Position numbers and translations under genes: made by a program. The notes below the pieces were generated by a model. The model was not told where the DNA came from. It saw only the letters and a list, made by a program, of their open reading frames with translations, and ran no database searches. From Acinetobacter populi (GTDB taxonomy: Bacteria > Pseudomonadota > Gammaproteobacteria > Pseudomonadales > Moraxellaceae): a stretch of DNA of 64,000 nucleotides. The stretch covers positions 124,001 to 188,000 of the forward strand of contig NZ_NEXX01000004.1 of assembly GCF_002174125.1 (NCBI RefSeq), given 5' to 3'. This document shows positions 36,779-45,026 of the stretch, piece by piece. Numbering within the stretch: the stretch's first letter is position 1; each line of letters begins with the position of its first letter.

Positions 36779-37091
36779 GAAATTGGTCCTTCACAAGTTG
36801 ACGTAGGATGGCTGTTTCTTTATCAGTTAGATTCTCTTTAACAGACTTAGGATAAGCCAATAGCATAAAGATCTGATCATCTTCAGTGATCCAGTAATAT
36901 ATAACTCGAATGCCACCACTTTTGCCTTTATTACCTTGAGCACAACGTACTTTACGAATCCCACCGCCATTTTTAATGAGATCTCCTTTATCTGGTTGAA
37001 CTAAAAGTTCCTGTTGGAGTTCTCTGTACTCATCATCAGAGACAAGCTCTTTGATTTGTTTGGTGAAAATGCTGGTTTCAATAAATAACAT
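36771..37091 (-). CDS. HigB2/RelE-type toxin
   Basis: 106 residues of RelE/HigB2 fold: FIETSIFTKQIKELVSDDEYRELQQELL, GGIRKVRCAQGNKGKSGGIRVIYYWI, and FMLLAYPKSVKENL. The basic cluster and Gly-Gly-x-Arg-x-x-Tyr-Tyr segment fit ribosome-dependent mRNA interferases. The start has little Shine-Dalgarno. Located in a Xer-bounded segment, where toxin-antitoxin pairs often stabilise the element. Confidence 0.85.
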   Translation of the reverse strand: MLFIETSIFTKQIKELVSDDEYRELQQELLVQPDKGDLIKNGGGIRKVRCAQGNKGKSGGIRVIYYWITEDDQIFMLLAYPKSVKENLTDKETAILRQLVKDQFHG

Positions 37092-37142
37092 AAGTAAAAG
37101 TACGTCAATGGCGTATTAGGAATATATCATCTATTTAATAAT

Positions 37143-37976
37143 TTATCTAGAAACACTTCTAATTTTTCCAGATAAATTACTGTTTTTTAATTGAGCTTTT
37201 GGAGCATATTTTTCAAGTAAGGATCTAACAAGTATCTCATCTGCTTTCGTGGTCGATGGGCCAAGTGTTACTAATAAATTATCCAAAGCATTTGAATTGT
37301 ATGGTAAATCAATGCTTTTTATTTCTAAAGGATTCAAGCGACCACTTTGCATATAGAAATCAAAAAACTGATCATCTGTAACATTTAAAGTCTGTAGGAA
37401 ACAGTTAGCAGTTAATATAAATCTACATTCTTCTTGAAAACTCCATATTGAAGACTTATGGAATCCAAAATCACTATACATACCTTTAATCGTTATAATA
37501 CCACTTTCAATAGTAATTCTTTTCTCAAATTCTTCTAAAATTTCATCTAAATTATTTACATATTCAATATCTCTTAAAAACCTCTGCTTCATATCTGGTT
37601 CAGGTACGAGTGAATAGCCATAACCATAAATATTATCAAGTGAATAAGGAGCATCTAAAGGTAAAGGTATATCCATACCCGCATGCTTTCCATTCCTTTC
37701 CACTTTCCTACCACCTTGTAATTGATACCAATTAAATAACTCATTAGGTAAAAAAGATAGTCTAACTCCAGATAATTGAGAGCCATACATATACCACTGA
37801 GGAATAGATTCATCTGCTTTTGTCCAACAGCTTGCAAATAACTGATTTCCAAAATCAATACCTTTAACAGATTTTGCTTCAAGCATATCGTCAAAACAAT
37901 CAAGTCGAGTAAACCTAATTTTTTTGGTTTCCAATATCAATGCCAATGTACTAATAGAAGTGTAGTGATGGATCAT
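37143..37976 (-). CDS. DUF2971 domain protein
   Basis: 277 residues. The N-terminal pattern is that of DUF2971: MIHHYTSISTLALILETKKIRFTRLDCFDDMLEA, then SCWTKADESIPQWYMYG and SSIWSFQEECRFIL. No membrane segment or signal peptide. DUF2971 proteins turn up in accessory and defence-type islands but have no established activity. It is transcribed in the same direction as, and 51 bp upstream of, the toxin gene, so one transcript is possible. Codon use is AT-rich relative to flanking sulfur genes. Confidence 0.75.
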   Translation of the reverse strand: MIHHYTSISTLALILETKKIRFTRLDCFDDMLEAKSVKGIDFGNQLFASCWTKADESIPQWYMYGSQLSGVRLSFLPNELFNWYQLQGGRKVERNGKHAGMDIPLPLDAPYSLDNIYGYGYSLVPEPDMKQRFLRDIEYVNNLDEILEEFEKRITIESGIITIKGMYSDFGFHKSSIWSFQEECRFILTANCFLQTLNVTDDQFFDFYMQSGRLNPLEIKSIDLPYNSNALDNLLVTLGPSTTKADEILVRSLLEKYAPKAQLKNSNLSGKIRSVSR

Positions 37977-38043
37977 AAATTTCTTTGGAAGTTGAAATAT
38001 GCTAACAATAGTTTAAAAAGCTAAAGAATAAAAATATTAACTT

Positions 38044-38071
38044 ATTTAACATAAAATCTCTAATGCAAAAT
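38044..38071 (-). other. XerC/XerD-like recombination site 3 (degenerate)
   Basis: On the plus strand: XerD arm ATTTAACATAA (38044-38054), centre AATCTC, XerC-like arm TAATGCAAAAT (38061-38071), with two mismatches to the XerC arm of site 2. Same orientation as site 2. The XerD arm is identical to that of site 2; the XerC side is weaker, so confidence is lower. Confidence 0.55.
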
Positions 38072-38146
38072 AAAAATTCACAATACAATTAATAACTTAT
38101 GAAAAAATAATATCTCTCTTAAATATTTTATTACAATTTCTACAAA

Positions 38147-38180
38147 AATAAAACGCTCATCTGCCGATAAGCGTTTTATT
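38147..38180 (-). terminator. Terminator of the msuE-sfnG operon
   Basis: 11-bp stem AATAAAACGCT / AGCGTTTTATT (38147-38157, 38170-38180); the minus strand carries TTTTATTTTTG after it, 12 bp beyond the last stop codon. Confidence 0.82.
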
Positions 38181-38191
38181 TTAAAACAAGA

Positions 38192-39427
38192 CTAACCGTT
38201 CTCTTTACTACCACCACCAATCTGCCATGCATAAATTGGCTCTGTACCATTCACTTCCCAGTCGCCAATACTTTTCTCTTTATAAATAAGAGGATTATGG
38301 GAAGATACAGTACGTGCATTGCGCCAGAAGCGATCCAATGCTTTATCACGACTTGCTGCCGAAGCACCAAGTACATTGAACAATTTACTGGTTAAATCCA
38401 AGACCAGATCGGCAATCACAACCTGTCCTTGTGCAGATTCAATTTCTGCCAAAATATTGATTTGCTTTTCAGCCTCTTCATCTTGGGAAAAATGTGCTTG
38501 AAAAGCCCGCTGTGAAGCCTGAGCTGCCTGAATGGTAATGGCTTCTGCTGCATAGGCTTGTGCCGATGCTTTACCAATCACTTGTAGCACTTGTACATCC
38601 TGATCGACCCGATCACCATTGCCATGACTAAAGACACGGGTACGTTGCCGTACTTGCTGGGTAAACTCTGCCACAGCGGCTTGGGCAATGCCTGTTAATG
38701 TCGATAAATGAAACAGTTGGTAAAAGGCGGTTTGATATTTAAAGCGTGAATCAAAAGGAATCACTTCTTCTACCTCGGCATTGATTAAAACCGCTGTGCC
38801 GCTGCCTGTGGTGCGTTGACCAAAACCATCCCAATCATCATCTATGGTCACGCCTTGTTGCTGCGTTCGGGTCGCAGCAATCACAGACTCACCTGTTTCT
38901 TCAATCTGGGCAAACAGGTCAAACCAGTCGGCAAAGATACTACCAGTGGTGTAATATTTTTTACCATTTACAATCCATTGCTCACCCTGTTTGGTGACTT
39001 TGGTAATCACATCGCCGATTTTGACATTGCCAATTTCTGTCCAGGCATTACCGACAATTTCACCAGCAACAAAGCGTTTAAACCAGTGGCTTTGATCGGC
39101 ATCTCGCTGTGCATTCAAGCGATCCTCAACAAAAGCGAAATGTCCACGTAGGGCTTGCGTGACATTTGAATCTGCTTTGGAAAGCTCAATTAATAGCTGA
39201 AAAAGTTGGGGAATCGAAGCACCATCACCACCCTGTTCAACAGGAATACGAACCGCACCAAAGCCTGCTTGTTTAAGCCACTGAATCGGTTCAAAAGGTA
39301 AAATTCTTTCTTTTTCCCGTTGCAAAGCGCCCGCAGCAATTTGATCAAAGATCGGACGGTATTTTTGTGCGAGTGCTTTATAGTCTGCACTATACGCAAT
39401 CGCTGGAATATCGTGTAAGCTTGTCAT
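38192..39427 (-). CDS. DszC/SfnB-like acyl-CoA dehydrogenase-fold monooxygenase
   Basis: 411 residues of the acyl-CoA dehydrogenase fold used by flavin-dependent sulfur oxygenases. Visible: GFGAVRIPVEQGGDGASIPQL, GNAWTEIGNVK, VNGKKYYTTGSIFADWFDL, DDWDGFGQRTTGSGTA and LDRFWRNARTVSSHNPLIYK. It is the third gene after msuE and sfnG (21 bp after sfnG), with a GAGGA ribosome site. It is likely to oxygenate a sulfur intermediate using MsuE-supplied FMNH2. A role equivalent to SfnC/SfnB is inference. Confidence 0.78.
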   Translation of the reverse strand: MTSLHDIPAIAYSADYKALAQKYRPIFDQIAAGALQREKERILPFEPIQWLKQAGFGAVRIPVEQGGDGASIPQLFQLLIELSKADSNVTQALRGHFAFVEDRLNAQRDADQSHWFKRFVAGEIVGNAWTEIGNVKIGDVITKVTKQGEQWIVNGKKYYTTGSIFADWFDLFAQIEETGESVIAATRTQQQGVTIDDDWDGFGQRTTGSGTAVLINAEVEEVIPFDSRFKYQTAFYQLFHLSTLTGIAQAAVAEFTQQVRQRTRVFSHGNGDRVDQDVQVLQVIGKASAQAYAAEAITIQAAQASQRAFQAHFSQDEEAEKQINILAEIESAQGQVVIADLVLDLTSKLFNVLGASAASRDKALDRFWRNARTVSSHNPLIYKEKSIGDWEVNGTEPIYAWQIGGGSKENG

Positions 39428-39448
39428 TTTATTATCCTCATTCTTTAA

Positions 39449-40564
39449 TTAAACCGCTTCTTCAAGCTGTGCTTTTTGTTGTGCTTCAAGTTCACGCACC
39501 AAAGGTAAGACTTTTTCACCAAAGTATTCGACTTCTTCAATAAAATGTAAAAAGGCAGCCAGTACCAGATCCACACCCACGGCTTTTAATGCCACGATTC
39601 TTTCGGCAACTTGTTGTGGCGTTCCAATCAGATTGGTTTTAAAGCCATCGTTATATTGCACCAAATCATCAAAGGTTGATTTTGCCCAGTTCCCTTCCCC
39701 CTCTGGACTTGCTGCACCTGCTTCACGGGTGGCATCACCAAAGGCATTAACCGCTTCTGGATTAGCTTTGGCAATAATTTCCTGCAACACAGCCTGTGCT
39801 TCTTCCTCGGTATCACGGGCGATAATAAACGCATTTACGCCAATCTTGACATGATGATTATTGGCTTTGGCTTTTTCTCGAATATCATCGACTTGAGCCT
39901 TGATTCCTTCAACACTATTGCCATTGGTAAAATACCAATCGGAAACACGAGCAGCCATATCACGTGCCGCACGGGAACTACCGCCCTGAAAAATTTCTGG
40001 ATGTTGTTGTAATGGTTTTGGCTTTAAAGTGTAGTCTTTAAATTGATAATATTTACCATCAAATGAAAAATTATCCTGTGTCCAGATGCCCTTTAAGCTG
40101 CGAATAAATTCTTCAGAACGGACATAACGTTCATCATGTTCTGGCCATTGCTCACCGATCGCATCAAATTCACCTTTAAACCAGCCACTGACAATATTGA
40201 CTGCAATCCGCCCATTGGTCAGTTGATCAATAGTCGCCAATTGCTTTGCTGCCAATGCAGGTTTCCAGGGTCCAGGTAAAATTGCAGCAATCACTTTTAA
40301 TTTATCTGTTGCAGCCAAAATGGCATGACTGAAAGATACCGATTCATGCTGATATTCCGCACCATACCCTGCGGTAAAGCGAATTTGCGATAGCGCATAA
40401 TCAAAACCATTACGCTCGGCGGTCTGTGCCAAACGACGGTTATAATCAATGCTCCAATCGGTGCGTTGTTCGATATTACTGACCACCAAACCACCACTTA
40501 CATTCGGTACCCAATAAGCAAAACGAATATCTGCTGGTGAACTCTCTTTATTTACTGTTGTCAT
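39449..40564 (-). CDS. sfnG: FMNH2-dependent dimethyl sulfone monooxygenase
   Basis: 371 residues, close to Pseudomonas SfnG (about 363). It is nearly superimposable with it in motifs: RFAYWVPNVSGGLVVSNIEQR, QIRFTAGYGAEYQHESVS, ILPGPWKPALAAKQLATIDQ, ASPEGEGNWAKSTFDDLVQ and FLHFIEEVEYFGEKVLPL. It converts dimethyl sulfone to methanesulfinate with FMNH2 and oxygen. Strong AGGAG ribosome site. Second gene of a msuE-led operon (67 bp after msuE). Confidence 0.94.
   Translation of the reverse strand: MTTVNKESSPADIRFAYWVPNVSGGLVVSNIEQRTDWSIDYNRRLAQTAERNGFDYALSQIRFTAGYGAEYQHESVSFSHAILAATDKLKVIAAILPGPWKPALAAKQLATIDQLTNGRIAVNIVSGWFKGEFDAIGEQWPEHDERYVRSEEFIRSLKGIWTQDNFSFDGKYYQFKDYTLKPKPLQQHPEIFQGGSSRAARDMAARVSDWYFTNGNSVEGIKAQVDDIREKAKANNHHVKIGVNAFIIARDTEEEAQAVLQEIIAKANPEAVNAFGDATREAGAASPEGEGNWAKSTFDDLVQYNDGFKTNLIGTPQQVAERIVALKAVGVDLVLAAFLHFIEEVEYFGEKVLPLVRELEAQQKAQLEEAV
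39692..39699 (-). other. KOPS-like octamer GGGNAGGG on the minus strand
   Basis: CCCTTCCC on the plus strand (GGGAAGGG on the minus), inside sfnG. It points left, toward the Xer sites at 34.8-38.1 kb, opposite to the copy at 14555. Confidence 0.4.
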
Positions 40565-40631
40565 ATTAAAACTCCTGAAATTGTATAATGTTAAAAAATT
40601 GATTTTTGTTGGTTGATCAATGAATCACTGT

Positions 40632-41327
40632 TTAACTGGCTGATGCTTCCAGCTTCTGAATTTGGGGTTTGATAGAACCCAACAATGTGGTCGGTAATTG
40701 CGTGGCCAATAATTGATGTAATTTCAATGGTGATGAGGCCTTATCAAGCTGTTCAGCAGAAACATTGACCTGACTGGCAAATAAAAACTGGGGAAGCGCA
40801 CGTGTTACCGCCAACTGAATACGTTCAAGCAATACAGGATTTGCCACTTGGTAGTTTGCAAAATCTGGATCTGTGGCAAACACCCCAATCGGCAAGGTAT
40901 GGGCTTGGAAAAAGCTAAATAACGGACGGAATTGATGTTCCAGCACCAGTGCATGACGCTCACTGCCGCCAGTTGCTGCCAACAAGACTGGTTTATCCAC
41001 CAATGCAAATTGATCAATAAAATCAAATAAATGTTTAAATAATCCTGTATATGACGCGCGATAAACCGGACTGGCAACAATTAAGGCATCTGCACTTTCA
41101 ATATGATCCAGTGCCTGTTGGATTTCTGGCGCAAGCAAATCACGTCGTGCCGCACCATGCAGTAAATGACCAATCTGACTCAGCTTGACATACTCAACGT
41201 CAAGATTAATTTGCCGTTGTAACTGTGCCACGATCGCATCAATTAAGGCTTCGGTTTTGGAAGGTGAACTTGTTGCGCCAGAGACGGCAACCAAGCGTAA
41301 AGGGCGAATTGAAGATACTGAACTCAT
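40632..41327 (-). CDS. msuE: NAD(P)H-dependent FMN reductase, MsuE-like
   Basis: 231 residues of flavodoxin-like fold. The N-terminal phosphate loop SGATSSPSKTEALI and the substrate segment ASPVYRASYTGLFKHLFDFI match SsuE/MsuE FMN reductases. It supplies free FMNH2 to SfnG, MsuC and SsuD/MsuD monooxygenases. It is longer than Pseudomonas MsuE (about 186) by a C-terminal extension. First gene of the operon; a sigma-54 promoter with TGGCACG lies 62 bp upstream. Confidence 0.88.
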   Translation of the reverse strand: MSSVSSIRPLRLVAVSGATSSPSKTEALIDAIVAQLQRQINLDVEYVKLSQIGHLLHGAARRDLLAPEIQQALDHIESADALIVASPVYRASYTGLFKHLFDFIDQFALVDKPVLLAATGGSERHALVLEHQFRPLFSFFQAHTLPIGVFATDPDFANYQVANPVLLERIQLAVTRALPQFLFASQVNVSAEQLDKASSPLKLHQLLATQLPTTLLGSIKPQIQKLEASAS

Positions 41328-41388
41328 AATACATAACCTAATTTTTCAATATAAATGACAGAGCAATGTGCTGATATTTTTTTATATA

Positions 41389-41404
41389 CGCCAAAATCGT
41401 GCCA
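41389..41404 (-). promoter_or_regulatory. Sigma-54 -24/-12 promoter for msuE-sfnG
   Basis: On the minus strand: TGGCACG, four bases, TGGCG; GG and GC are 10 bases apart and the -24 box is a perfect consensus. 84 bp from the palindrome at 41489. Confidence 0.75.
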
Positions 41405-41488
41405 CAATATTTTTCATTAATTTTCATATGTTTAATATTTTTATTAATGTGCTTTATCGGACTAATTTACACTGATGTGTTGATGAGC

Positions 41489-41504
41489 TGTTGCTGGAAC
41501 AACA
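41489..41504. promoter_or_regulatory. Activator palindrome, SfnR-type
   Basis: TGTTG, six bases, CAACA with perfect arms. A direct TGTTG half-site lies 11 bp away (41478-41482). Confidence 0.72.
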
Positions 41505-41810
41505 CTCAATTTTTTATTTTCTCTATTGCGGAATCATATGTTGGACTTTGGACAAAATAGACAAAAAGCACTAATCTGCTGTGAACATACGTTCCTGTAT
41601 AAAGACCAAGCAATGTCGAAAGGCTTTATCAGTAGACATAAAATAAAAAATATCTCAAGATAAAGTAAAGTGTATGCCCAACAAGACATACATTTTAGCT
41701 TCTTTTTTAATTCACTTATTCTGATTTTATATGCATTAATAATTTTAATAGATGTATATCAAAATAATTTTTTACTTTTTATGTCACTATGGTAATTGCC
41801 TAATCAAGAT

Positions 41811-42956
41811 TTAAAATGCATTGATATCAATAACAGAAGAGATTTCTTCTCCAATAATACCAAATTTTAATAATCTATTTCTCACCACATTACGACTAAC
41901 ACCCAGTAACTTTGCTGTCTGCATTTGGTTACGATGACAATATTCATAAGCCACTCGGATTGTGGTTTCTTCAATTAATCGATCTATGGTTTCATGTGAT
42001 AATGCAGAACCTGACTCAAAGATTTTTAATAATGACTGTTGTAACATCTGCTTAGGTAAAAGATTTTCAGCATTTTCAAATGAGAGACCAGTTGGTCGCA
42101 TATGATCTAAAGTACTTTCTGAATTACGATACGAAGGGTGACTGGCTTGCCGTGCCAATGTAGCAAAACAAAAATCTGTCGGTTGTATTTCATTATTCTT
42201 GCAGACAAGTAATGCATGATGGATAGCATTTTCCAGTTCACGAATATTACCCGGATAGGCATAACCTAATAATTTTCTTTCTGCTTCCGGACTAAATTTT
42301 GGACGGATATAACCTAATCTACGACTGTATTCGGTGACAAAATGATTCGCCAACGGCAAGATATCATCTGGACGATCAGCCAAAGGTAAGATTTTTAATC
42401 TCACCACATTTAACCGATAAAATAAATCTTCCCGAAATTTACCTGCTTGTACTGCTTCATCTAATTGCACATTGGTTGCGGCAATAACACGGACATTGAG
42501 CTTAATCGGTTTTAATGAACCGACACGATAAATCTCCCGTTCTTGTAACACGCGTAATAACTTGACCTGTAAGCTTAAAGATAAATCACCGATTTCATCT
42601 AAAAATAAAGTGCCATTATTGGCAGCTTCAAACCAGCCCATTTTATGATACAAAGCACCTGTAAAGGCACCTTTCTCATGACCAAATAATTCACTTTCGG
42701 CCAATGATTCCGTGAAAGCACCACAGTTGACAGCAACAAAAGGCCCATCTTTTCTTTGACTTAACATATGTACATGTCTAGCCACCAACTCCTTGCCCGT
42801 CCCTGTATCACCAATAATTAAAACACTTGCTTCACTAGAAGCAATTTGTTCAATTCTTGCTAATAATGCACGGGACTTTTTATCTTCATATACCATTGCT
42901 GTGGCACGTTCAGATTTAATCAGTCGACGTGAATCGGGATGAATTAAAATAGACAT
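41811..42956 (-). CDS. Sigma-54 dependent activator, SfnR-like (copy 3)
   Basis: 381 residues with the same core as the two other activators: Walker A GDTGTGKE (49-56), GAFTGA (96-101), Walker B LFLDEIGD, and C-terminal HTH TAKLLGVSRNVVRNRL. No sensing domain. An insert of about 25 residues before the HTH (around SYRNSESTLDHMRPTG) is unique to this copy. It lies upstream of the msuE operon in the same direction but separated by the 483-bp control region. Likely regulator of sulfur genes by family and position. Confidence 0.87.
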   Translation of the reverse strand: MSILIHPDSRRLIKSERATAMVYEDKKSRALLARIEQIASSEASVLIIGDTGTGKELVARHVHMLSQRKDGPFVAVNCGAFTESLAESELFGHEKGAFTGALYHKMGWFEAANNGTLFLDEIGDLSLSLQVKLLRVLQEREIYRVGSLKPIKLNVRVIAATNVQLDEAVQAGKFREDLFYRLNVVRLKILPLADRPDDILPLANHFVTEYSRRLGYIRPKFSPEAERKLLGYAYPGNIRELENAIHHALLVCKNNEIQPTDFCFATLARQASHPSYRNSESTLDHMRPTGLSFENAENLLPKQMLQQSLLKIFESGSALSHETIDRLIEETTIRVAYEYCHRNQMQTAKLLGVSRNVVRNRLLKFGIIGEEISSVIDINAF

Positions 42957-43072
42957 AACTTTATCCTAATATTAAATCTCAATTAGTGATAATGCATTAA
43001 TTTTAATCATGATAAAAATCATTAATCCATATTAGTTATTCATTATTAAAGCAAATGCTTTTATCCAAAGGA

Positions 43073-44131
43073 TTAATCAGTACTTTTAATCGTATCAGCA
43101 AAATTATAATCATTTTGATATATCTGACTGGCTTTTACTTGCCCTGCTTTTAGTTGTCCATCATTAACCAGCCAATCAATCCAGATTTGAAAATCTTCAT
43201 CTTTGAGCTTGCCACCATTGGCGACACCCCAGCCATACCAATATCGCAAAGCATCGGTATTTTCTGGTCGCTGGCGTTTTGCCACAATTGCTTCAAAACG
43301 TGCAATCACTTCTTCACGACTACGCTCATTCGCCCAATCCAAAGCCCGACCAATACCAGTAACCACTTGCTGCGCAGTATGAGGATTTTTCTCCAGATAA
43401 CGCTTAGACATAGCATAAGCACCCAGAGTTTTATCACCAAACATTTGCCAATCACGATACAATATTCGCACTCCACCCCGATCTATGGCTGGTCCCGTCA
43501 ATGCTGCAACATCAACATGGCCTTGTCGTAATGCCTGTTCACCACTGCCTGGCGGAACAACCACCATCGTCACCTGATTAATTTCATTTGCAGTTAGCCC
43601 ACCTCGTTTCAGCCATTCTTTTAATATAAATTCAGCTTGTGCCCCTAAAATATTGACCGCAACTTTTTTACCGATTAAGTCACGTTGTTGTTTAATCGGA
43701 CTGCCTTCCAGCACATAATAACCTTTGTTATCGTCAGGCGGTGAACCATAACCTGCAACCACTGCAACGACTGGTGCATTACTGGCAACAATATTCACAA
43801 TAGAACCAACAAATGAGGTACTGCTAATATCTACATCCCCTGACAATGCTGCTTGTAAACCTTGTGGTCCTCCGGTAGCAATCCCAACATAATTTAATTT
43901 GACCGGTGCCAGATAACCCAAATCTTCGGCAAGTTCCAATGGTGTGACTGTTCCAGGTGAACCCAGATAATTAAAATTCAAAGTTTCTAATTCTTCACCC
44001 AGAACATTTACTTCACCCGTTGCAGAGGTTGTTTCTATGCTTTTATTGCATCCGTTTAATATCAGTACCATACTGCCCAGAAATAAATAAAGCAGTATAT
44101 TAAAATGATTTTTCTTTATTCTGATATGCAT
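43073..44131 (-). CDS. ABC substrate-binding lipoprotein, sulfonate/nitrate type (copy 4)
   Basis: 352 residues from ATG 44131 (AGGGTGA six bases upstream; a GTG at 44140 overlaps the permease stop). Lipobox LILNGC near residue 28 predicts a lipid-anchored periplasmic protein. SsuA/NMT1-like fold: GSPGTVTPLELAEDLGYL, GGPQGLQAALSGDVDIS, NILGAQAEFILKEWL, GSGEQALRQGHVDVAAL. Last gene of the cluster, 5 bp after the permease. Ligand unknown; an organosulfonate is likely from context. Confidence 0.83.
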   Translation of the reverse strand: MHIRIKKNHFNILLYLFLGSMVLILNGCNKSIETTSATGEVNVLGEELETLNFNYLGSPGTVTPLELAEDLGYLAPVKLNYVGIATGGPQGLQAALSGDVDISSTSFVGSIVNIVASNAPVVAVVAGYGSPPDDNKGYYVLEGSPIKQQRDLIGKKVAVNILGAQAEFILKEWLKRGGLTANEINQVTMVVVPPGSGEQALRQGHVDVAALTGPAIDRGGVRILYRDWQMFGDKTLGAYAMSKRYLEKNPHTAQQVVTGIGRALDWANERSREEVIARFEAIVAKRQRPENTDALRYWYGWGVANGGKLKDEDFQIWIDWLVNDGQLKAGQVKASQIYQNDYNFADTIKSTD

Positions 44132-44136
44132 TAGAT

Positions 44137-44991
44137 TCACCCTGCTGCTCTATTCCATGCGGTAAAATGTTTTTCCACAGCCAATAAAAGATAATTAAAT
44201 GCAAAACCAAATGCAGTAATACTAATAATACCAACAAACATTTCCGGTATCTGAAAGTTATATTGCGAATAAATAATTAAATATCCTAGACCTGCTTTTG
44301 CACCAATCATTTCAGCTGCCACCAAAACCAAAATACAGGAGGTTCCGGCCAAACGTATTCCTACAAAAATCGTCGGTACAGCCGCAGGTAAAATCACTTT
44401 ACGAAACAATTTAGCATCACTCAGTCCCAGTGTCCGAGCCGATTTAATCAGTAATGGATCCACATTACGCACCGCAGAAATAGTATTTAATAAAATCGGC
44501 CAAACACAGGCAAAAATAATCAATGCGATTTTCGATGATTCTCCAATCCCCAAAAACAGCATAAATACTGGCAATACCGCCAAAGCACTGGTATTTCGTA
44601 ATAATTCCAGTAAAGGATTCAAATAATCAGAAAATCCACGATACCAGCCAATCGCAAAGCCCAATGGGATTGCAGTTGCCAAAGCAATGACAAAACCACT
44701 TAATGAGCGCACCAGACTGGCCTGTAAATGCACAAAAAATTGTCCATTTGCAATTAACTGATAACCTGCAATTAACACCTTACTAAACGGTGGTAAAAAG
44801 GCTTCATCAACCACACCTAAACGTGGCAATAACTCCCATAAAAGGAAAAAAAGGACAATTGCTATACTGCGTCTGAAACCATTTTGCAACCAAGTCCAGT
44901 CATAGCTGCTGGCTTTAAAAGTGGCAGCCCGAATAACATCAGATCTAAGCGCCTGTTCAGTAGATATTATGTCTTGTTTTGAGCTTGTCAT
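44137..44991 (-). CDS. ABC transporter permease, sulfonate/nitrate type
   Basis: 284 residues from ATG 44991 (AGGAG eight bases upstream; an ATG two codons earlier is too close). Six membrane segments; the EAA-loop region DPLLIKSARTLGLSDAKLFRKVILPAA contacts the ATPase. Similar to SsuC/TauC. It follows the ATPase gene by 35 bp and probably works with the binding protein after it. Confidence 0.85.
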   Translation of the reverse strand: MTSSKQDIISTEQALRSDVIRAATFKASSYDWTWLQNGFRRSIAIVLFFLLWELLPRLGVVDEAFLPPFSKVLIAGYQLIANGQFFVHLQASLVRSLSGFVIALATAIPLGFAIGWYRGFSDYLNPLLELLRNTSALAVLPVFMLFLGIGESSKIALIIFACVWPILLNTISAVRNVDPLLIKSARTLGLSDAKLFRKVILPAAVPTIFVGIRLAGTSCILVLVAAEMIGAKAGLGYLIIYSQYNFQIPEMFVGIISITAFGFAFNYLLLAVEKHFTAWNRAAG

Positions 44992-45026
44992 GAGCATAAC
45001 TCCTGAATAAATTTATCTTATTAAAA

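Larger units (their letters stand above)
36053..38043. mobile_element. Putative pdif module 2 (possible sRNA, HigBA2-type pair, DUF2971)
   Basis: The 2.0-kb segment between Xer sites 2 and 3. A toxin-antitoxin pair is classic pdif-module cargo. Both bordering sites are in the same orientation here, so recombination between them would excise the segment as a circle. No integrase is encoded. Its borders depend on accepting the degenerate site 3. Confidence 0.5.
41328..41810. promoter_or_regulatory. Control region of the msuE-sfnG operon
   Basis: 483 bp with a sigma-54 promoter (41389-41404), an activator palindrome (41489-41504), an extra TGTTG half-site (41478-41482) in direct orientation, and a long AT-rich stretch next to the 3' end of sfnR copy 3. 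No gene in it. Confidence 0.65.

Noticed and set aside
37081..37110. AAATAACATAA as a further Xer half-site
   Set aside because: Two mismatches in the XerD arm and no XerC arm at the right distance.
37655..37903. Frame inside the DUF2971 gene
   Set aside because: Same strand, other frame, no family features; shadow of the real gene.
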